The notes: generated from the sequence alone by a model not told the origin. Positions 25,103 through 33,844 are shown, counted from the stretch's first letter. The stretch is 64,000 nucleotides of DNA from Clostridia bacterium (GCA_017512905.1 JAFWEL010000130.1:186001-250000); one strand, 5' to 3'. Numbers and translations: made by a program.

Positions 25103-25631
25103 TATACAGTATCAGTGAAAACCATGTGACGATATTTCCCTGGGCCAGGAACTCTATGCCGTGCTTTTCCGCAAGGTCCGTGACCAGTATGCCGTGGCTC
25201 TCCACGCAGGGAAACATGCGGTCGGGAAATCGACAGGGCGCGTCCGGCCAGGTACAGTGCTCGCAGTGGGTGCAGGCTTCGGTGGACAGCGTCAACGTCT
25301 GCGCGGCCTGCTGGCGAACCATCATCAGCACCTGCCGGGTGATCTCCTCATGGTCGGCACGGGTCGCGAGGGTTTCTTCGATATTTGCAATGTCGCTGAC
25401 CTCGGTGATCGTGGCGATCAGCAGTCCCTCTTCGAAGGCCATCACCCGCTCCCGGCAGGCGTCCACGCTGCCCACTGCCGGCGGACAGGCCCAGGTGGTG
25501 TTGTACATCGGGCATTCCGTCTCGCAAATGTAGCGCACCCGCTGGGAAAACACCAACTCGTCCGTGTCGATAAAGGCATACTGATACAGCGGCAGCCCGG
25601 CCATCTGCGCCTCCAGCTTATTTCTGTCCAT
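25098..25631 (-). CDS. DUF2284 family metal-binding protein
   Basis: This 177-residue Cys-rich cytoplasmic protein matches the DUF2284 type. It has CETECPMYNTTWACPPAVG near the N-terminus and CTHCEHCTWPDAPCRFP later, the pattern that probably binds a metal or Fe-S centre. Function is unknown. It begins 2 bases after livF and reads in the same direction, so it is the last gene of the liv operon. DUF2284 is not part of the standard Liv system. Confidence 0.8.
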   Translation of the reverse strand: MDRNKLEAQMAGLPLYQYAFIDTDELVFSQRVRYICETECPMYNTTWACPPAVGSVDACRERVMAFEEGLLIATITEVSDIANIEETLATRADHEEITRQVLMMVRQQAAQTLTLSTEACTHCEHCTWPDAPCRFPDRMFPCVESHGILVTDLAEKHGIEFLAQGNIVTWFSLILYK

Positions 25632-25633
25632 GC

Positions 25634-26362
25634 TCAGCCGCCCAGATACGCCTCGCGCACGCGGTCGTCCGCCAGCACCTGATCGGCGGGGCCGGAGATG
25701 GTGATCTTGCCGGTACCCAGCACATAGGCCCGGTCGGCGATGGACAGCGCCATCTGGGCGTTCTGCTCCACCAGCAGGATCGTGGTGCCCGCGGCGTGAA
25801 GCTCCTTGATGATGTCAAAGATCTGCTCCACCAGAATGGGGGCCAGGCCCATGGACGGCTCGTCCAGCATCAGCAGCTTGGGCTTGCTCATCAGTGCGCG
25901 GCCCATGGCCAGCATCTGCTGCTCACCGCCGGAGAGGGTGCCCGCCACCTGCTTCTCGCGCTCCTTCAGCCTGGGGAAGCGCTTGAACACGTCCTCCAGC
26001 GAAGCGGGAATTTCATCGTTGGGCCGGGAATAGCCGCCCATCTCCAGGTTCTCCCGCACGGTCATCTGCTGGAACACCCGGCGTCCCTCGGGACACAGAG
26101 CCATGCCCAGGCCCACGATGCGGCTTGCGCCGATGCCGACAATGCCCTTCCCCTCAAAGGTAATCAGGCCGCTGCGGGGCTTGAGCAGGCCGGAGACCGT
26201 GTTCAGCGTGGTGGATTTGCCCGCGCCGTTGGCCCCGATCAGCGTTACGATCTCGCCCTCGTTCACCTCGAAGGAGACGCCCTTGATGGCATGGATGCTG
26301 CCATAGTAGACGTGGATGTCGTCCACCCTCAGCAGGCTCTTGCTCTTGTTCGCTTCGCTCAT
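25634..26362 (-). CDS. livF: Branched-chain amino acid ABC transporter ATPase LivF
   Basis: This 242-residue ATPase has Walker A GANGAGKST, signature LSGGEQQMLA and Walker B LLMLDEPSMGLAP. The LivF-type feature is the short domain with LCPEGRRVFQQMTVRENL. It powers import of branched-chain or related amino acids together with LivG, LivM and LivH. It lies 2 bases after livG. Confidence 0.93.
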   Translation of the reverse strand: MSEANKSKSLLRVDDIHVYYGSIHAIKGVSFEVNEGEIVTLIGANGAGKSTTLNTVSGLLKPRSGLITFEGKGIVGIGASRIVGLGMALCPEGRRVFQQMTVRENLEMGGYSRPNDEIPASLEDVFKRFPRLKEREKQVAGTLSGGEQQMLAMGRALMSKPKLLMLDEPSMGLAPILVEQIFDIIKELHAAGTTILLVEQNAQMALSIADRAYVLGTGKITISGPADQVLADDRVREAYLGG

Positions 26363-26364
26363 GC

Positions 26365-27228
26365 TCAGCCCTCCTTCTTCTTGCCCAGATAGGCTTCGAT
26401 GACGGTCGGGTTGGCCTGGATCTCGTCGGCGGTCCCCTTGGCGATGATGCGGCCGTAGTTCAACACACAGATGCCCTCGCAGATGCCCATGACCAGATTC
26501 ATGTCGTGCTCGATCAGCATGACGGCAATTTTAAACTGGTCGCGGATCTTGATGATGTTGTGCATCAGCTCTTCCGTCTCATGGGGATTCATGCCCGCGG
26601 CGGGCTCGTCCAACAGCAGCAGCGACGGGTTCGTGGCCAGCGCGCGCACGATTTCCAGACGCCTCTGAGCGCCATAGGGCAGCGAACCGGCGCGCACCCC
26701 GGCCAGGTCCTGCATGTCGAAGATCGACAGCAGCTCCAGCGCCTTTTCGTGCTGCCTGCGCTCCCCCTTCCAGTAACCGGGCAGGCGCATGATGCCGGTG
26801 AACATGCCGTATTTGACCTGGTTGTGCAGGCCGATGCGCACATTGTCCTCCACCGTCATGTTGTCAAACAGGCGGATGTTCTGGAATGTGCGGGCGATGC
26901 CCAGCTTGTTGGCCTGGACGGTGTTCATGCCGGCGGTATCCTTGCCGTTGAGCAGCACCGTGCCCATCGTGGGCTGGTAGACCTTGGTCAGCAGGTTGAA
27001 CACGGTGGTCTTACCCGCGCCGTTGGGGCCGATCAGGCCGGCGATCTCGGTCTTGCCAATGATCAGGTTAAAGTCCTCCACGGCCTTCAGGCCGCCGAAC
27101 TCGATGCCCAGGTGTCGGGCCTCCAGCACCGGGGTGCTGAGCAGGTCGCGCTCGGGGATGATGCCCTGGCTTGGCGCGGGCACCATTCGGGTGTCCAGAA
27201 GTCGCTTCTTGCCTTGCGTCTGTGTCAT
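26365..27228 (-). CDS. livG: Branched-chain amino acid ABC transporter ATPase LivG
   Basis: This 287-residue ATPase has Walker A GPNGAGKTTVFNLLT, the LivG-type ARTFQNIRLFDNMTVEDNV block and Walker B LLLLDEPAAGMNPHET. The N-terminus is about 30 residues longer than usual, without a recognisable motif. It overlaps livM by 4 bases. Confidence 0.93.
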   Translation of the reverse strand: MTQTQGKKRLLDTRMVPAPSQGIIPERDLLSTPVLEARHLGIEFGGLKAVEDFNLIIGKTEIAGLIGPNGAGKTTVFNLLTKVYQPTMGTVLLNGKDTAGMNTVQANKLGIARTFQNIRLFDNMTVEDNVRIGLHNQVKYGMFTGIMRLPGYWKGERRQHEKALELLSIFDMQDLAGVRAGSLPYGAQRRLEIVRALATNPSLLLLDEPAAGMNPHETEELMHNIIKIRDQFKIAVMLIEHDMNLVMGICEGICVLNYGRIIAKGTADEIQANPTVIEAYLGKKKEG

Positions 27229-28292
27229 TCGTCAGCACCTCCCACCTGCGTCTGCGCCTCGCGCCCCCTGCGCCGCGCCAGCTGGCTGAACAGCGAGCGC
27301 AGCATCGGGTTGTTGGTGACCAGCATGACCAGAATCAACACGATGGCATACACCAGCATGCGGTAGTCGGCGAAGGTCCTCAGCAACTCCGGCAGCACGG
27401 TCAGCAGGGCGGCGGCGATGATGGAGCCCCAGATATTGCCGATGCCGCCCAGCACGACGAACACCAGCACCAGGATCGACGTATCGAACTTGAACTTGGA
27501 GGCCGCCACGGTGGAGAAATTCAGGCCGTACAGCGCGCCCGCCATGCCGGCGAGCACCGCCGCGGTGACGAAGGCCATCATCTTGTACTTGGTCACGTTG
27601 ATGCCCATGGCCTCCGCCGCGATGCGGTTGTCCCGGGTGGCCATGATAGCGCGGCCCGAGCGGCTGTTGATCAGGTTCATCACCACGATCAGCGTGAAGA
27701 TGATCAGCGCGAAACCCACCGGGAACGTGGCGATCTTATTCGCCACGGTCGCGCCGGCAGGGCCGTTGACCAGCACCGTGCCGGGGATATTCGGGTTATT
27801 GAAGGAGACATGCAGCCGCTTGCCATCCAGCGAGAAGTAAAGGCAGTTCAGCACGTTGCGGATGATCTCTCCAAAGGCCAGCGTCACGATGGCCAGGTAA
27901 TCGCCCCTCAGCCGCAGCACCGGTATGCCGATCAGCACACCGGCGATGCCCGCGAAGACGCCGCCGATCACCATTGCCAGGATCAACTGCAGCAGCTCGC
28001 TTTCGATGCTGAACACCGCGTTCAGCCAAGTCGCTGCGATAATGCCGGAAAACGCGCCGATGCTCATGAATCCGGCGTGGCCCAGGCTCAGCTCGCCCGA
28101 AATGCCCACCACCAGGTTCAGTGAAATCGCCATCACGATGTAAACGCAGATGGGCACCATCTGGCCCCTCAGGGAGCGCTTCATCGCGCCGGAGGCGATC
28201 ATCGACTGGCAGATGATAAAGGCGATAATGACGATGCCGAAGGATATGATGTTGTTGACCGTGCTCTTTTTCAGCTTTTTCATGGGGCTCAC
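27225..28292 (-). CDS. livM: Branched-chain amino acid ABC transporter permease LivM
   Basis: This 355-residue multi-helix permease has the LivM blocks GISGELSLGHAGFMSIGAF, GIPVLRLRGDYLAIVTLAFGE and GINVTKYKMMAFVTAA. It forms the channel together with LivH. It sits 1 base after livH and overlaps livG. Confidence 0.92.
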   Translation of the reverse strand: MSPMKKLKKSTVNNIISFGIVIIAFIICQSMIASGAMKRSLRGQMVPICVYIVMAISLNLVVGISGELSLGHAGFMSIGAFSGIIAATWLNAVFSIESELLQLILAMVIGGVFAGIAGVLIGIPVLRLRGDYLAIVTLAFGEIIRNVLNCLYFSLDGKRLHVSFNNPNIPGTVLVNGPAGATVANKIATFPVGFALIIFTLIVVMNLINSRSGRAIMATRDNRIAAEAMGINVTKYKMMAFVTAAVLAGMAGALYGLNFSTVAASKFKFDTSILVLVFVVLGGIGNIWGSIIAAALLTVLPELLRTFADYRMLVYAIVLILVMLVTNNPMLRSLFSQLARRRGREAQTQVGGADE

Positions 28293-28293
28293 C

Positions 28294-29178
28294 TCACACT
28301 TTCTCGTGCACCGGCTTGCCCAGCAGGCCAGCAGGCTTGAACAGCAGCACGATGATCAGCACGGCGAACACGATGGCGTCGCCCAGCTCGGTGGAAATGT
28401 AGGCCTTGCCCAGGATCTCGATGATACCCAGCAGCAGCCCGCCGATCATCGCCCCGGGGATGGAGCCAATGCCGCCGAAAACCGCGGCGGTAAACGCCTT
28501 GATGCCCGGCATGGAGCCCGTGGTGGGCATCAGCGTGGGATAGGAGGAGCACAGCAACACGCCGGCAATGGCCGCCAGGGCCGAGCCGATGGCAAAGGTG
28601 ACGGAGATCGTGCGATTCACATTGATGCCCATCAGCTCCGCCGCGCCCCGATCCTCGGAGACCGCGCGCATGGCCTTGCCCATCTTGGTCTTGCCGGTGA
28701 AGAGGGTCAGTGCCACCATGATGACGATGTTGGCCACGATGGTCAGTATGATCTCGCTGGTGATGACCAGATTGCCGTCAAACAGCCGGATCGCGCCGAC
28801 GTCGAATACCGACGGGAACACCTTGGGATTGGCTGTCCAGATCAGCAGCGCCGTGTTCTGCAGCAGGTAGCTGACGCCGATGGCCGTGATCAGCACAGCC
28901 AGCTTGGTGGCCTCCCTCAGGGGCCGGTAGGCCAGGCCCTCGATGATCACGCCCAGCACCGTGCAAACCACCATGGCGCATAGCACTGCCAGCACCGGCG
29001 GCAGCGACAAATAGGACATGGCGCAGAAGGCGATGTACGCGCCCACCATGATGACGTCGCCGTGGGCAAAGTTCAGCATCTTGGCAATGCCGTAGACCAT
29101 CGTGTAGCCCAGGGCGATGATGGCGTAAACGCTGCCGAGGCTGATGCCGTTGATCAGAAACCGCAGGAACGAAACCAT
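28294..29178 (-). CDS. livH: Branched-chain amino acid ABC transporter permease LivH
   Basis: This 294-residue multi-helix permease has the LivH hallmarks NGISLGSVYAIIALGYTMVY and LNFAHGDVIMVGAY near the N-terminus, and GINVNRTISVTFAIGSALAA in the middle. It begins 143 bases after livK. Two hairpins in that gap probably make livK expression higher than that of the membrane genes. Confidence 0.92.
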   Translation of the reverse strand: MVSFLRFLINGISLGSVYAIIALGYTMVYGIAKMLNFAHGDVIMVGAYIAFCAMSYLSLPPVLAVLCAMVVCTVLGVIIEGLAYRPLREATKLAVLITAIGVSYLLQNTALLIWTANPKVFPSVFDVGAIRLFDGNLVITSEIILTIVANIVIMVALTLFTGKTKMGKAMRAVSEDRGAAELMGINVNRTISVTFAIGSALAAIAGVLLCSSYPTLMPTTGSMPGIKAFTAAVFGGIGSIPGAMIGGLLLGIIEILGKAYISTELGDAIVFAVLIIVLLFKPAGLLGKPVHEKV

Positions 29179-29208
29179 GTGATTCCAACTCCTTGAAAAG
29201 TAGTATAA

Positions 29209-29258
29209 GGTAACTGACCATCATCAACACGCCATTATGTTGACAATCGTCAGTTACC
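29209..29258 (-). other. Extended hairpin in the livK-livH gap
   Basis: GGTAACTGAC (29209-29218) pairs with GTCAGTTACC (29249-29258). An inner TCAACA/TGTTGA pair allows a longer arm. No T-tract follows on the minus strand. Confidence 0.6.
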
Positions 29259-29274
29259 TCGCAGGCAGAATGGC

Positions 29275-29312
29275 CCAATCCTGCCCCATGAACAATCATG
29301 GGGCAGGATTGG
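29275..29312 (-). other. Perfect 17-bp hairpin directly downstream of livK
   Basis: Positions 29275-29291 and 29296-29312 are perfect inverted copies of 17 bases around a 4-base loop. The hairpin starts 9 bases after the livK stop. Without a T-tract it looks like an mRNA 3' protector or partial attenuator. Confidence 0.75.
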
Positions 29313-29321
29313 TTAAATCCA

Positions 29322-30464
29322 TCAGTCGTTGAAGCCCACGTAGGCGCCGTCCTTGATGACGACAGCGGTGGGGGTCTTGGTGACCGCGCCAGAGGCGTCC
29401 CAGGTCATGCTGCCGGTCAGGCCGTCGATCTTGAAGTCGGGGCTGGTGAACTGGGCGATCAGCTTCTCGCAGGCGTCGGCATAGTCGGTGCTGCCGTCGA
29501 TGCCGGCGGCCAGGGAGGCGGTGTACAGGGCGTACACGGCGTCATAGCAGTCAGCGGCGAACTGGTTCGGAATCTCGCCGGTGATCTCCTGGTAGCGGGC
29601 CACGAAAGCCTGGGTGCGCTCGTCCTGGGCGTCGGCGGAGAAGGGGGTCAGCATGAACACGCCCTCGGCCAGGCTGGTGTCAAAGCCTTCCATGGTCAGG
29701 ATGCCGTCCATGCCGTCCACGCCGAAGAACACGGGCGCGTAATCCATGCTCTTGGAGGTCTGCAGGATCATGGAAGCGGGGGTATAGTAGATGGGCAGGA
29801 ACACCAGATCGGCGCCGGCGTCCTTCGCCGCGGAAACCTGCACGGAGAAGTCGGTGGTGTCGTCGGTGAAGGTGGTCTCGGAGACAACCTCGATGCCCTG
29901 CGCCTTGGCCTCCTCCACGAAGGTCTGATAGATGCCGGTGGAATAGGCGTCGGCGTTGTTGTAGATGATGGCGATCTTCTCGCCCAGGGCATGCTCCTTG
30001 ATATACTGGGCGGAAGCGGTGCCCTGCGCGGGGTCGGTGAAGCACACCTGGAACACGTTGTCCTTGTCCGCAGTCACATCAGGGGAGGACGCGGAGGGGG
30101 TCAGCATAAACACGCGCTCGCTGTTGGCTTCCTTGCCCACGGCGATGCAGGGGGTCGTGGTGGTGGTGCCGGCGATCATCTGAGCGCCGTTATCCAGCAC
30201 GGTGTTGAAGGCGTTGATGGACTTTTCGGGGTCATGCTCGTCGTCCTCGTTCAGCAGCTCGATCTGCATGCCGCCCTCGGCATTGATCTGCTCAGCCGCC
30301 ACCTGTGCGCCGAACTTGCAGGCATTGCCGTAGATCGCGGCCGCGCCGGTGAAGGGGCCAATGACGCCGATTTTCAGGGCGTCCTCGGCCATGGCGGCGC
30401 AAGCCATGCCCATGACCATCACGATAGCGAGGATCAGTGCAACGATTGCCTTGTTGAACTTCAT
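29322..30464 (-). CDS. livK: Branched-chain amino acid ABC transporter substrate-binding protein
   Basis: This 380-residue type I periplasmic-binding-fold protein (Peripla_BP_6) has a signal peptide (KFNKAIVALILAIVMVMGMA, then CAAMAED). The mature start DALKIGVIGPFTGAAAIYG and QINAEGGMQIELLNEDDEHD are typical of LivK. No convincing lipobox is seen around the Cys near residue 22, although it remains possible. The start ATG 30464 follows GGGAGGAATCCGATT; the frame stays open upstream to 30518. A near-consensus promoter and an inverted repeat lie upstream. Confidence 0.92.
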   Translation of the reverse strand: MKFNKAIVALILAIVMVMGMACAAMAEDALKIGVIGPFTGAAAIYGNACKFGAQVAAEQINAEGGMQIELLNEDDEHDPEKSINAFNTVLDNGAQMIAGTTTTTPCIAVGKEANSERVFMLTPSASSPDVTADKDNVFQVCFTDPAQGTASAQYIKEHALGEKIAIIYNNADAYSTGIYQTFVEEAKAQGIEVVSETTFTDDTTDFSVQVSAAKDAGADLVFLPIYYTPASMILQTSKSMDYAPVFFGVDGMDGILTMEGFDTSLAEGVFMLTPFSADAQDERTQAFVARYQEITGEIPNQFAADCYDAVYALYTASLAAGIDGSTDYADACEKLIAQFTSPDFKIDGLTGSMTWDASGAVTKTPTAVVIKDGAYVGFND

Positions 30465-30493
30465 AATCGGATTCCTCCCAATCAGAATTGCGC

Positions 30494-30519
30494 TATGCGC
30501 ATACATAAATATACGCATA
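30494..30519 (-). promoter_or_regulatory. Inverted repeat in the livK leader, possible operator
   Basis: TATGCG (30494-30499) and CGCATA (30514-30519) frame an AT-rich centre just downstream of the expected transcription start. This is where a repressor could act. Confidence 0.4.
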
Positions 30520-30531
30520 TCGTTAAACGTT

Positions 30532-30560
30532 ACTATACAATTACATCATTTTATTGTCAA
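30532..30560 (-). promoter_or_regulatory. Promoter of the liv operon
   Basis: On the minus strand TTGACA (30555-30560) and TATAGT (30532-30537) are spaced by 17 bases, with the start codon about 70 bases downstream. Confidence 0.82.
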
Positions 30561-30625
30561 GAGCCTGTTATGTGCGTTTTCGGGTATTTTACGTTATTTC
30601 TCATTTGACCCGGCGGCATCGCCAT

Positions 30626-30663
30626 CCTGCAAATACTGCGCTACAGCTCGGCTTATTTGCAGG
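30626..30663 (-). terminator. Inverted repeat after the glycosyltransferase gene
   Basis: CCTGCAAATA (30626-30635) pairs with TATTTGCAGG (30654-30663). It lies 29 bases past the leftward glycosyltransferase gene; there is no T-tract, so the terminator role is tentative. Confidence 0.4.
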
Positions 30664-30691
30664 GATATGCCATATTGCGGCTCCTGATATT

Positions 30692-31795
30692 TCAATTTGC
30701 CAGTGGACGAATGAGACTGTCCAGCAGCTTCGCGGTCTCGGCGGCGCTGTCGACGGGGGCGTAGGCCCGCTGGGCCTGGCGCATGGCCCGTATCCCGGCG
30801 CCGTCATCGGCGTACAGTGAACGGATGCATTCGGGCAGCGCCTCGGGCACGGAACAATACTTCGCCACGCCGTGGGCCTGGAGCACGTCCGGGTTGTGCT
30901 GCTCCTGACCCGCCAGCTGGCCGAACAGGATCAACGGCACGTTCAGCACCACCGCCTCCAGGGCGGCGTTCGGGCTGGCGCGCAGCACGAGGATATCGCT
31001 GGCCGCCATGACATTCTGGATGTCATCCACAAAGCCCATGACGCTCAGCCGGCCATGGTAGCGCTCGCCGAAGTCCTTCTTCAGCTTTTTGCGCAGCTTC
31101 TTGTTGCGTCCACAGATCACGTTGACGTGGGCGTCGGTGCGCATGAGCAGTATATGAGCCACGGCGCGAACGATGCCGCTGCCCTCCGAGCCGCTCATGA
31201 CGGTGATGACGGTGCCCTCATGGGGGGCGGGCGGGGTCACGTTCATAAATCGGCTGCGCACCGGGAAGCCCACCTCAATCACCCGTTCGGGATCGTCCAC
31301 GTGGGCAACCGTGCATTCATAGGCCTCCCGCGACGGCGCAAGGACCCGGTATATCCGGGGATCGTACCAGTATTCGGTGATGTCCACGAGATCCACCTCG
31401 TGGGCGATCAGCGGAATACTCAGCCCCGCCTCCCCCATCACATCCAGCACCGAGGCCAGAAAAATCGGATGGGCGGAGAGTATGGCGTCCGGCTTAAAGC
31501 TGTCCAGCAGAGCCAGCAGCTTGGCGCGGATCATGGAGGCCACCGCCGTGGTCACGGGCTTGCGCAGGGTCTGGCCCGCCAGAAAATTCCACTCCCATGC
31601 CTTGCCGGGCATGCGGGTGATCGGTCCGTAGGTGTATTCGGCCATGTACTGTTCAAAGCGGTTCATCAGTGCAAAACCGTCGATGATCCTGACCTCGATA
31701 TCATCAAAGGCGGACAAGCGCTCCGCCAGGGCCTCGGCAATGCTCTTATGCCCGTGCCCGGTGTACATCGATGTGATGATCAACAACCTTCGCAT
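30692..31795 (-). CDS. MGDG-synthase-type glycosyltransferase
   Basis: This 367-residue glycosyltransferase belongs to the group of plant MGDG synthase and bacterial diacylglycerol glucosyltransferase (GT28-like). It has the N-terminal GHGHKSIAEALAERL, a conserved ILSAHPIFLASVLDVMGE and the donor-site region RASPNAALEAVVLNVPLILF. Its likely product is a membrane glycolipid. No signal peptide is seen; such enzymes work at the inner face of the membrane. It overlaps the preceding CrtO-like acyltransferase gene by 16 bases, which suggests a joint lipid-modification step. Confidence 0.8.
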   Translation of the reverse strand: MRRLLIITSMYTGHGHKSIAEALAERLSAFDDIEVRIIDGFALMNRFEQYMAEYTYGPITRMPGKAWEWNFLAGQTLRKPVTTAVASMIRAKLLALLDSFKPDAILSAHPIFLASVLDVMGEAGLSIPLIAHEVDLVDITEYWYDPRIYRVLAPSREAYECTVAHVDDPERVIEVGFPVRSRFMNVTPPAPHEGTVITVMSGSEGSGIVRAVAHILLMRTDAHVNVICGRNKKLRKKLKKDFGERYHGRLSVMGFVDDIQNVMAASDILVLRASPNAALEAVVLNVPLILFGQLAGQEQHNPDVLQAHGVAKYCSVPEALPECIRSLYADDGAGIRAMRQAQRAYAPVDSAAETAKLLDSLIRPLAN

Positions 31796-32379
31796 GCTTC
31801 AATCCTCTTGAGTATCATTATTATTCGCGGCCGGTTGTACCGCTGGATCATGACGTCGCCCAGATTGCTCAGGGCGTAACCGATGGAGATGGCCACACCG
31901 TACCAGCCTTCGATCAACAGCCAGAACACCGGGCTCATCAGCGTGAGCACCCAGTGCACCAGCTCCGCGTTGCACATCTCCTGCACCAGCCGCTCCAGGT
32001 GGGCCTTGTCCCGGGACATGGTGTTCTGCTTGGGAAAGGCCTTGGGCATGATGCTGCTCATGTCGATGCTGTGGGTCTTGAGCCAGCGCACCCCCAGCTT
32101 TTCATAGATCTGCCCGTTTCGCTCCCATTTATAGCATTTGAACGGGAAGCGCCGGTAATCGTAGATGGAACGGGGCAGGCTCTCGCCGATAAAATAGGCG
32201 GCGATGCCGATGATGCCCACGATGGATGCCATCCTCAGAAACACATACAGGGGCTTGAAGAGGTGGGACAGCCGATCGCCGCTGGTGAGCGCAAACACCG
32301 CCACGGACGCGATGAACAGCAACACCATGACCAGTGTGCTCATGTCGGCCGCGCCCTTGGTCCGCCTCTTCTGTTCCAT
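31780..32379 (-). CDS. CrtO-like acyltransferase (glycosyl-lipid acyltransferase family)
   Basis: This 199-residue membrane protein has about four hydrophobic helices. It resembles glycosyl-4,4'-diaponeurosporenoate acyltransferase (CrtO of staphyloxanthin synthesis) in FKCYKWERNGQIYEKLGVRWLK, SIMPKAFPKQN and RLVQEMCNAELVHWVL. No carotenoid genes are in the window, and its overlap with a glycolipid glycosyltransferase suggests that it acylates that glycolipid instead. ATG 32379 follows GGAGGCATTCAA. Confidence 0.72.
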   Translation of the reverse strand: MEQKRRTKGAADMSTLVMVLLFIASVAVFALTSGDRLSHLFKPLYVFLRMASIVGIIGIAAYFIGESLPRSIYDYRRFPFKCYKWERNGQIYEKLGVRWLKTHSIDMSSIMPKAFPKQNTMSRDKAHLERLVQEMCNAELVHWVLTLMSPVFWLLIEGWYGVAISIGYALSNLGDVMIQRYNRPRIIMILKRIEACEGC

Positions 32380-32508
32380 TTGAATGCCTCCATAATAGGA
32401 TAATGGGTTTTATTCCGCGACTGATTTTGCCCCTCGCCGCCGTTCCCTATGAATGCCTCTGTTATAGGGTAGGACCGTCAGCGCCTATAAGGTGGGACCG
32501 TCAGCGCC
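32373..32508. repeat. Local direct repeats upstream of the CrtO-like gene
   Basis: A 30-base imperfect repeat (GTTCC-GAATGCCTC-ATAGG-TA) occurs at 32373-32402 and 32444-32473. The first copy covers the Shine-Dalgarno and start of the CrtO-like gene. Two 23-base tandem units ending GGACCGTCAGCGCC follow at 32463-32485 and 32486-32508, differing at two positions. Confidence 0.65.
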
Positions 32509-32521
32509 GGAAAAACACGCG

Positions 32522-33844
32522 TCAGTCCTTGACAAAGGCGTTATAGATGGCGTTCATCGCGGTTTCAAAGTCCTCGATGTTGATGCCCACGATGATGTTC
32601 AGCTCGCTGGAGCCCTGGTCGATCATGCGGATGTTCACGCCCGCCTCGTACAGCGCGTTGAACAGGCGCGCCGCGGTGCCGGGGGCGCTGGTCATGCCGT
32701 GGCCCACGGTGGCGATCAGGGCGATGCCCGCGCTGATGTCGATGGAATCCGGCTGGCAGGTCTGCTGGATGCGCTGGATGATCTGCTCCTTGCGGGTCAC
32801 CAGCTCCTTGTCCGCGACGACGACGGACATCGTGTCGATGCCGGTGGGCAGGTGCTCGAAGGAGACGCCGAAGTCCTCCAGCGCCTGGAGTACCCGGCGG
32901 CCAAAGCCCAGCTCGGCGTTCATCATGGCCTTCTCGATGCTCAGCAGCGTGAAGTTCTTGTGGCCGGCGATGCCGGTGATGACCTGGCCCTTCTCACGGC
33001 TCGGCGAGGGATTGACCACGATCATCGTGCCGGGGTCCTCGGGCGCGTTGGTGTTGCGGATATTGGTGGGAATGCCCGCCTTGTGGACCGGGAAGATGGC
33101 GTCCTCATGGAGCACGGTCGCGCCCATGTAGGACAGCTCACGCAGCTCCCGGTAGCTCAGCTCCCGGATGCACTTGGGGTTCTTGACAATGCGGGGGTCG
33201 GCCATCAGGAAGCCGGACACGTCGGTCCAGTTCACGTACAGGTCGGCCTTCGCCGCCCGGGCCACGATGGCGCCGGAGATATCGCTGCCGCCCCGGGAGA
33301 AGGTATGCACGTCGCCGTTGGGATAAGCGCCGTAAAAGCCCGGGATCACCGCATGTTCGTGATTCTTCAGGGCCTCGGCCATGATCTCGTTGGTCCACTC
33401 CGAGGCGAAGTTGCCCTGGCGGTCAAACTTCACCACGTCCTGGGCGTCGATGAAATCCCAGCCCAGGTAATTGGACAGCAGTATGCCGTTCAGGTATTCC
33501 CCGCGGCTGGCGGCGAAATCCGGGTTCTTGTACTGGCGGATGGCGTTGCAGGTGTCGATCAGCAGGCCCTCGATGTCAAAGTCAAGCTCCAGCTCCTTCG
33601 CGATGCCCAGATACCGGTCCGCGATCTTCCTGAACAGCTCCTCGTGGCTCTGGCCGCGCTCCACCAGCCGGTAGCACTTGTAGAGAAGGTCGGTGATCTT
33701 CTCATCAGCGTCAAAGCGCTTGCCCGGGGCGCTGGGCACCACATAGTGATAGTCGGGGTCCGATTCGATGATGGCCTTGACCTTGCGGAAATGCTCCGCG
33801 TCGCACAGTGAAGAACCGCCAAATTTAGCCACTTTGATTCCCAA
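32522..33844 (-). CDS. lysC: Aspartate kinase
   Basis: The 440-residue enzyme phosphorylates aspartate, the first step to lysine, threonine, methionine and diaminopimelate. It has the signature KVAKFGGSSLCDAEHF at the very start, SRGGSDISGAIVARA and VNWTDVSGFLMADPR. Two C-terminal ACT domains follow, the usual lysine/threonine feedback site. The start TTG 33844 is chosen because AAGGGAG is eight bases upstream and the family signature begins right after it; the frame runs on to 33946 without homology. It follows engB by about 100 bases. Confidence 0.93.
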   Translation of the reverse strand: MGIKVAKFGGSSLCDAEHFRKVKAIIESDPDYHYVVPSAPGKRFDADEKITDLLYKCYRLVERGQSHEELFRKIADRYLGIAKELELDFDIEGLLIDTCNAIRQYKNPDFAASRGEYLNGILLSNYLGWDFIDAQDVVKFDRQGNFASEWTNEIMAEALKNHEHAVIPGFYGAYPNGDVHTFSRGGSDISGAIVARAAKADLYVNWTDVSGFLMADPRIVKNPKCIRELSYRELRELSYMGATVLHEDAIFPVHKAGIPTNIRNTNAPEDPGTMIVVNPSPSREKGQVITGIAGHKNFTLLSIEKAMMNAELGFGRRVLQALEDFGVSFEHLPTGIDTMSVVVADKELVTRKEQIIQRIQQTCQPDSIDISAGIALIATVGHGMTSAPGTAARLFNALYEAGVNIRMIDQGSSELNIIVGINIEDFETAMNAIYNAFVKD

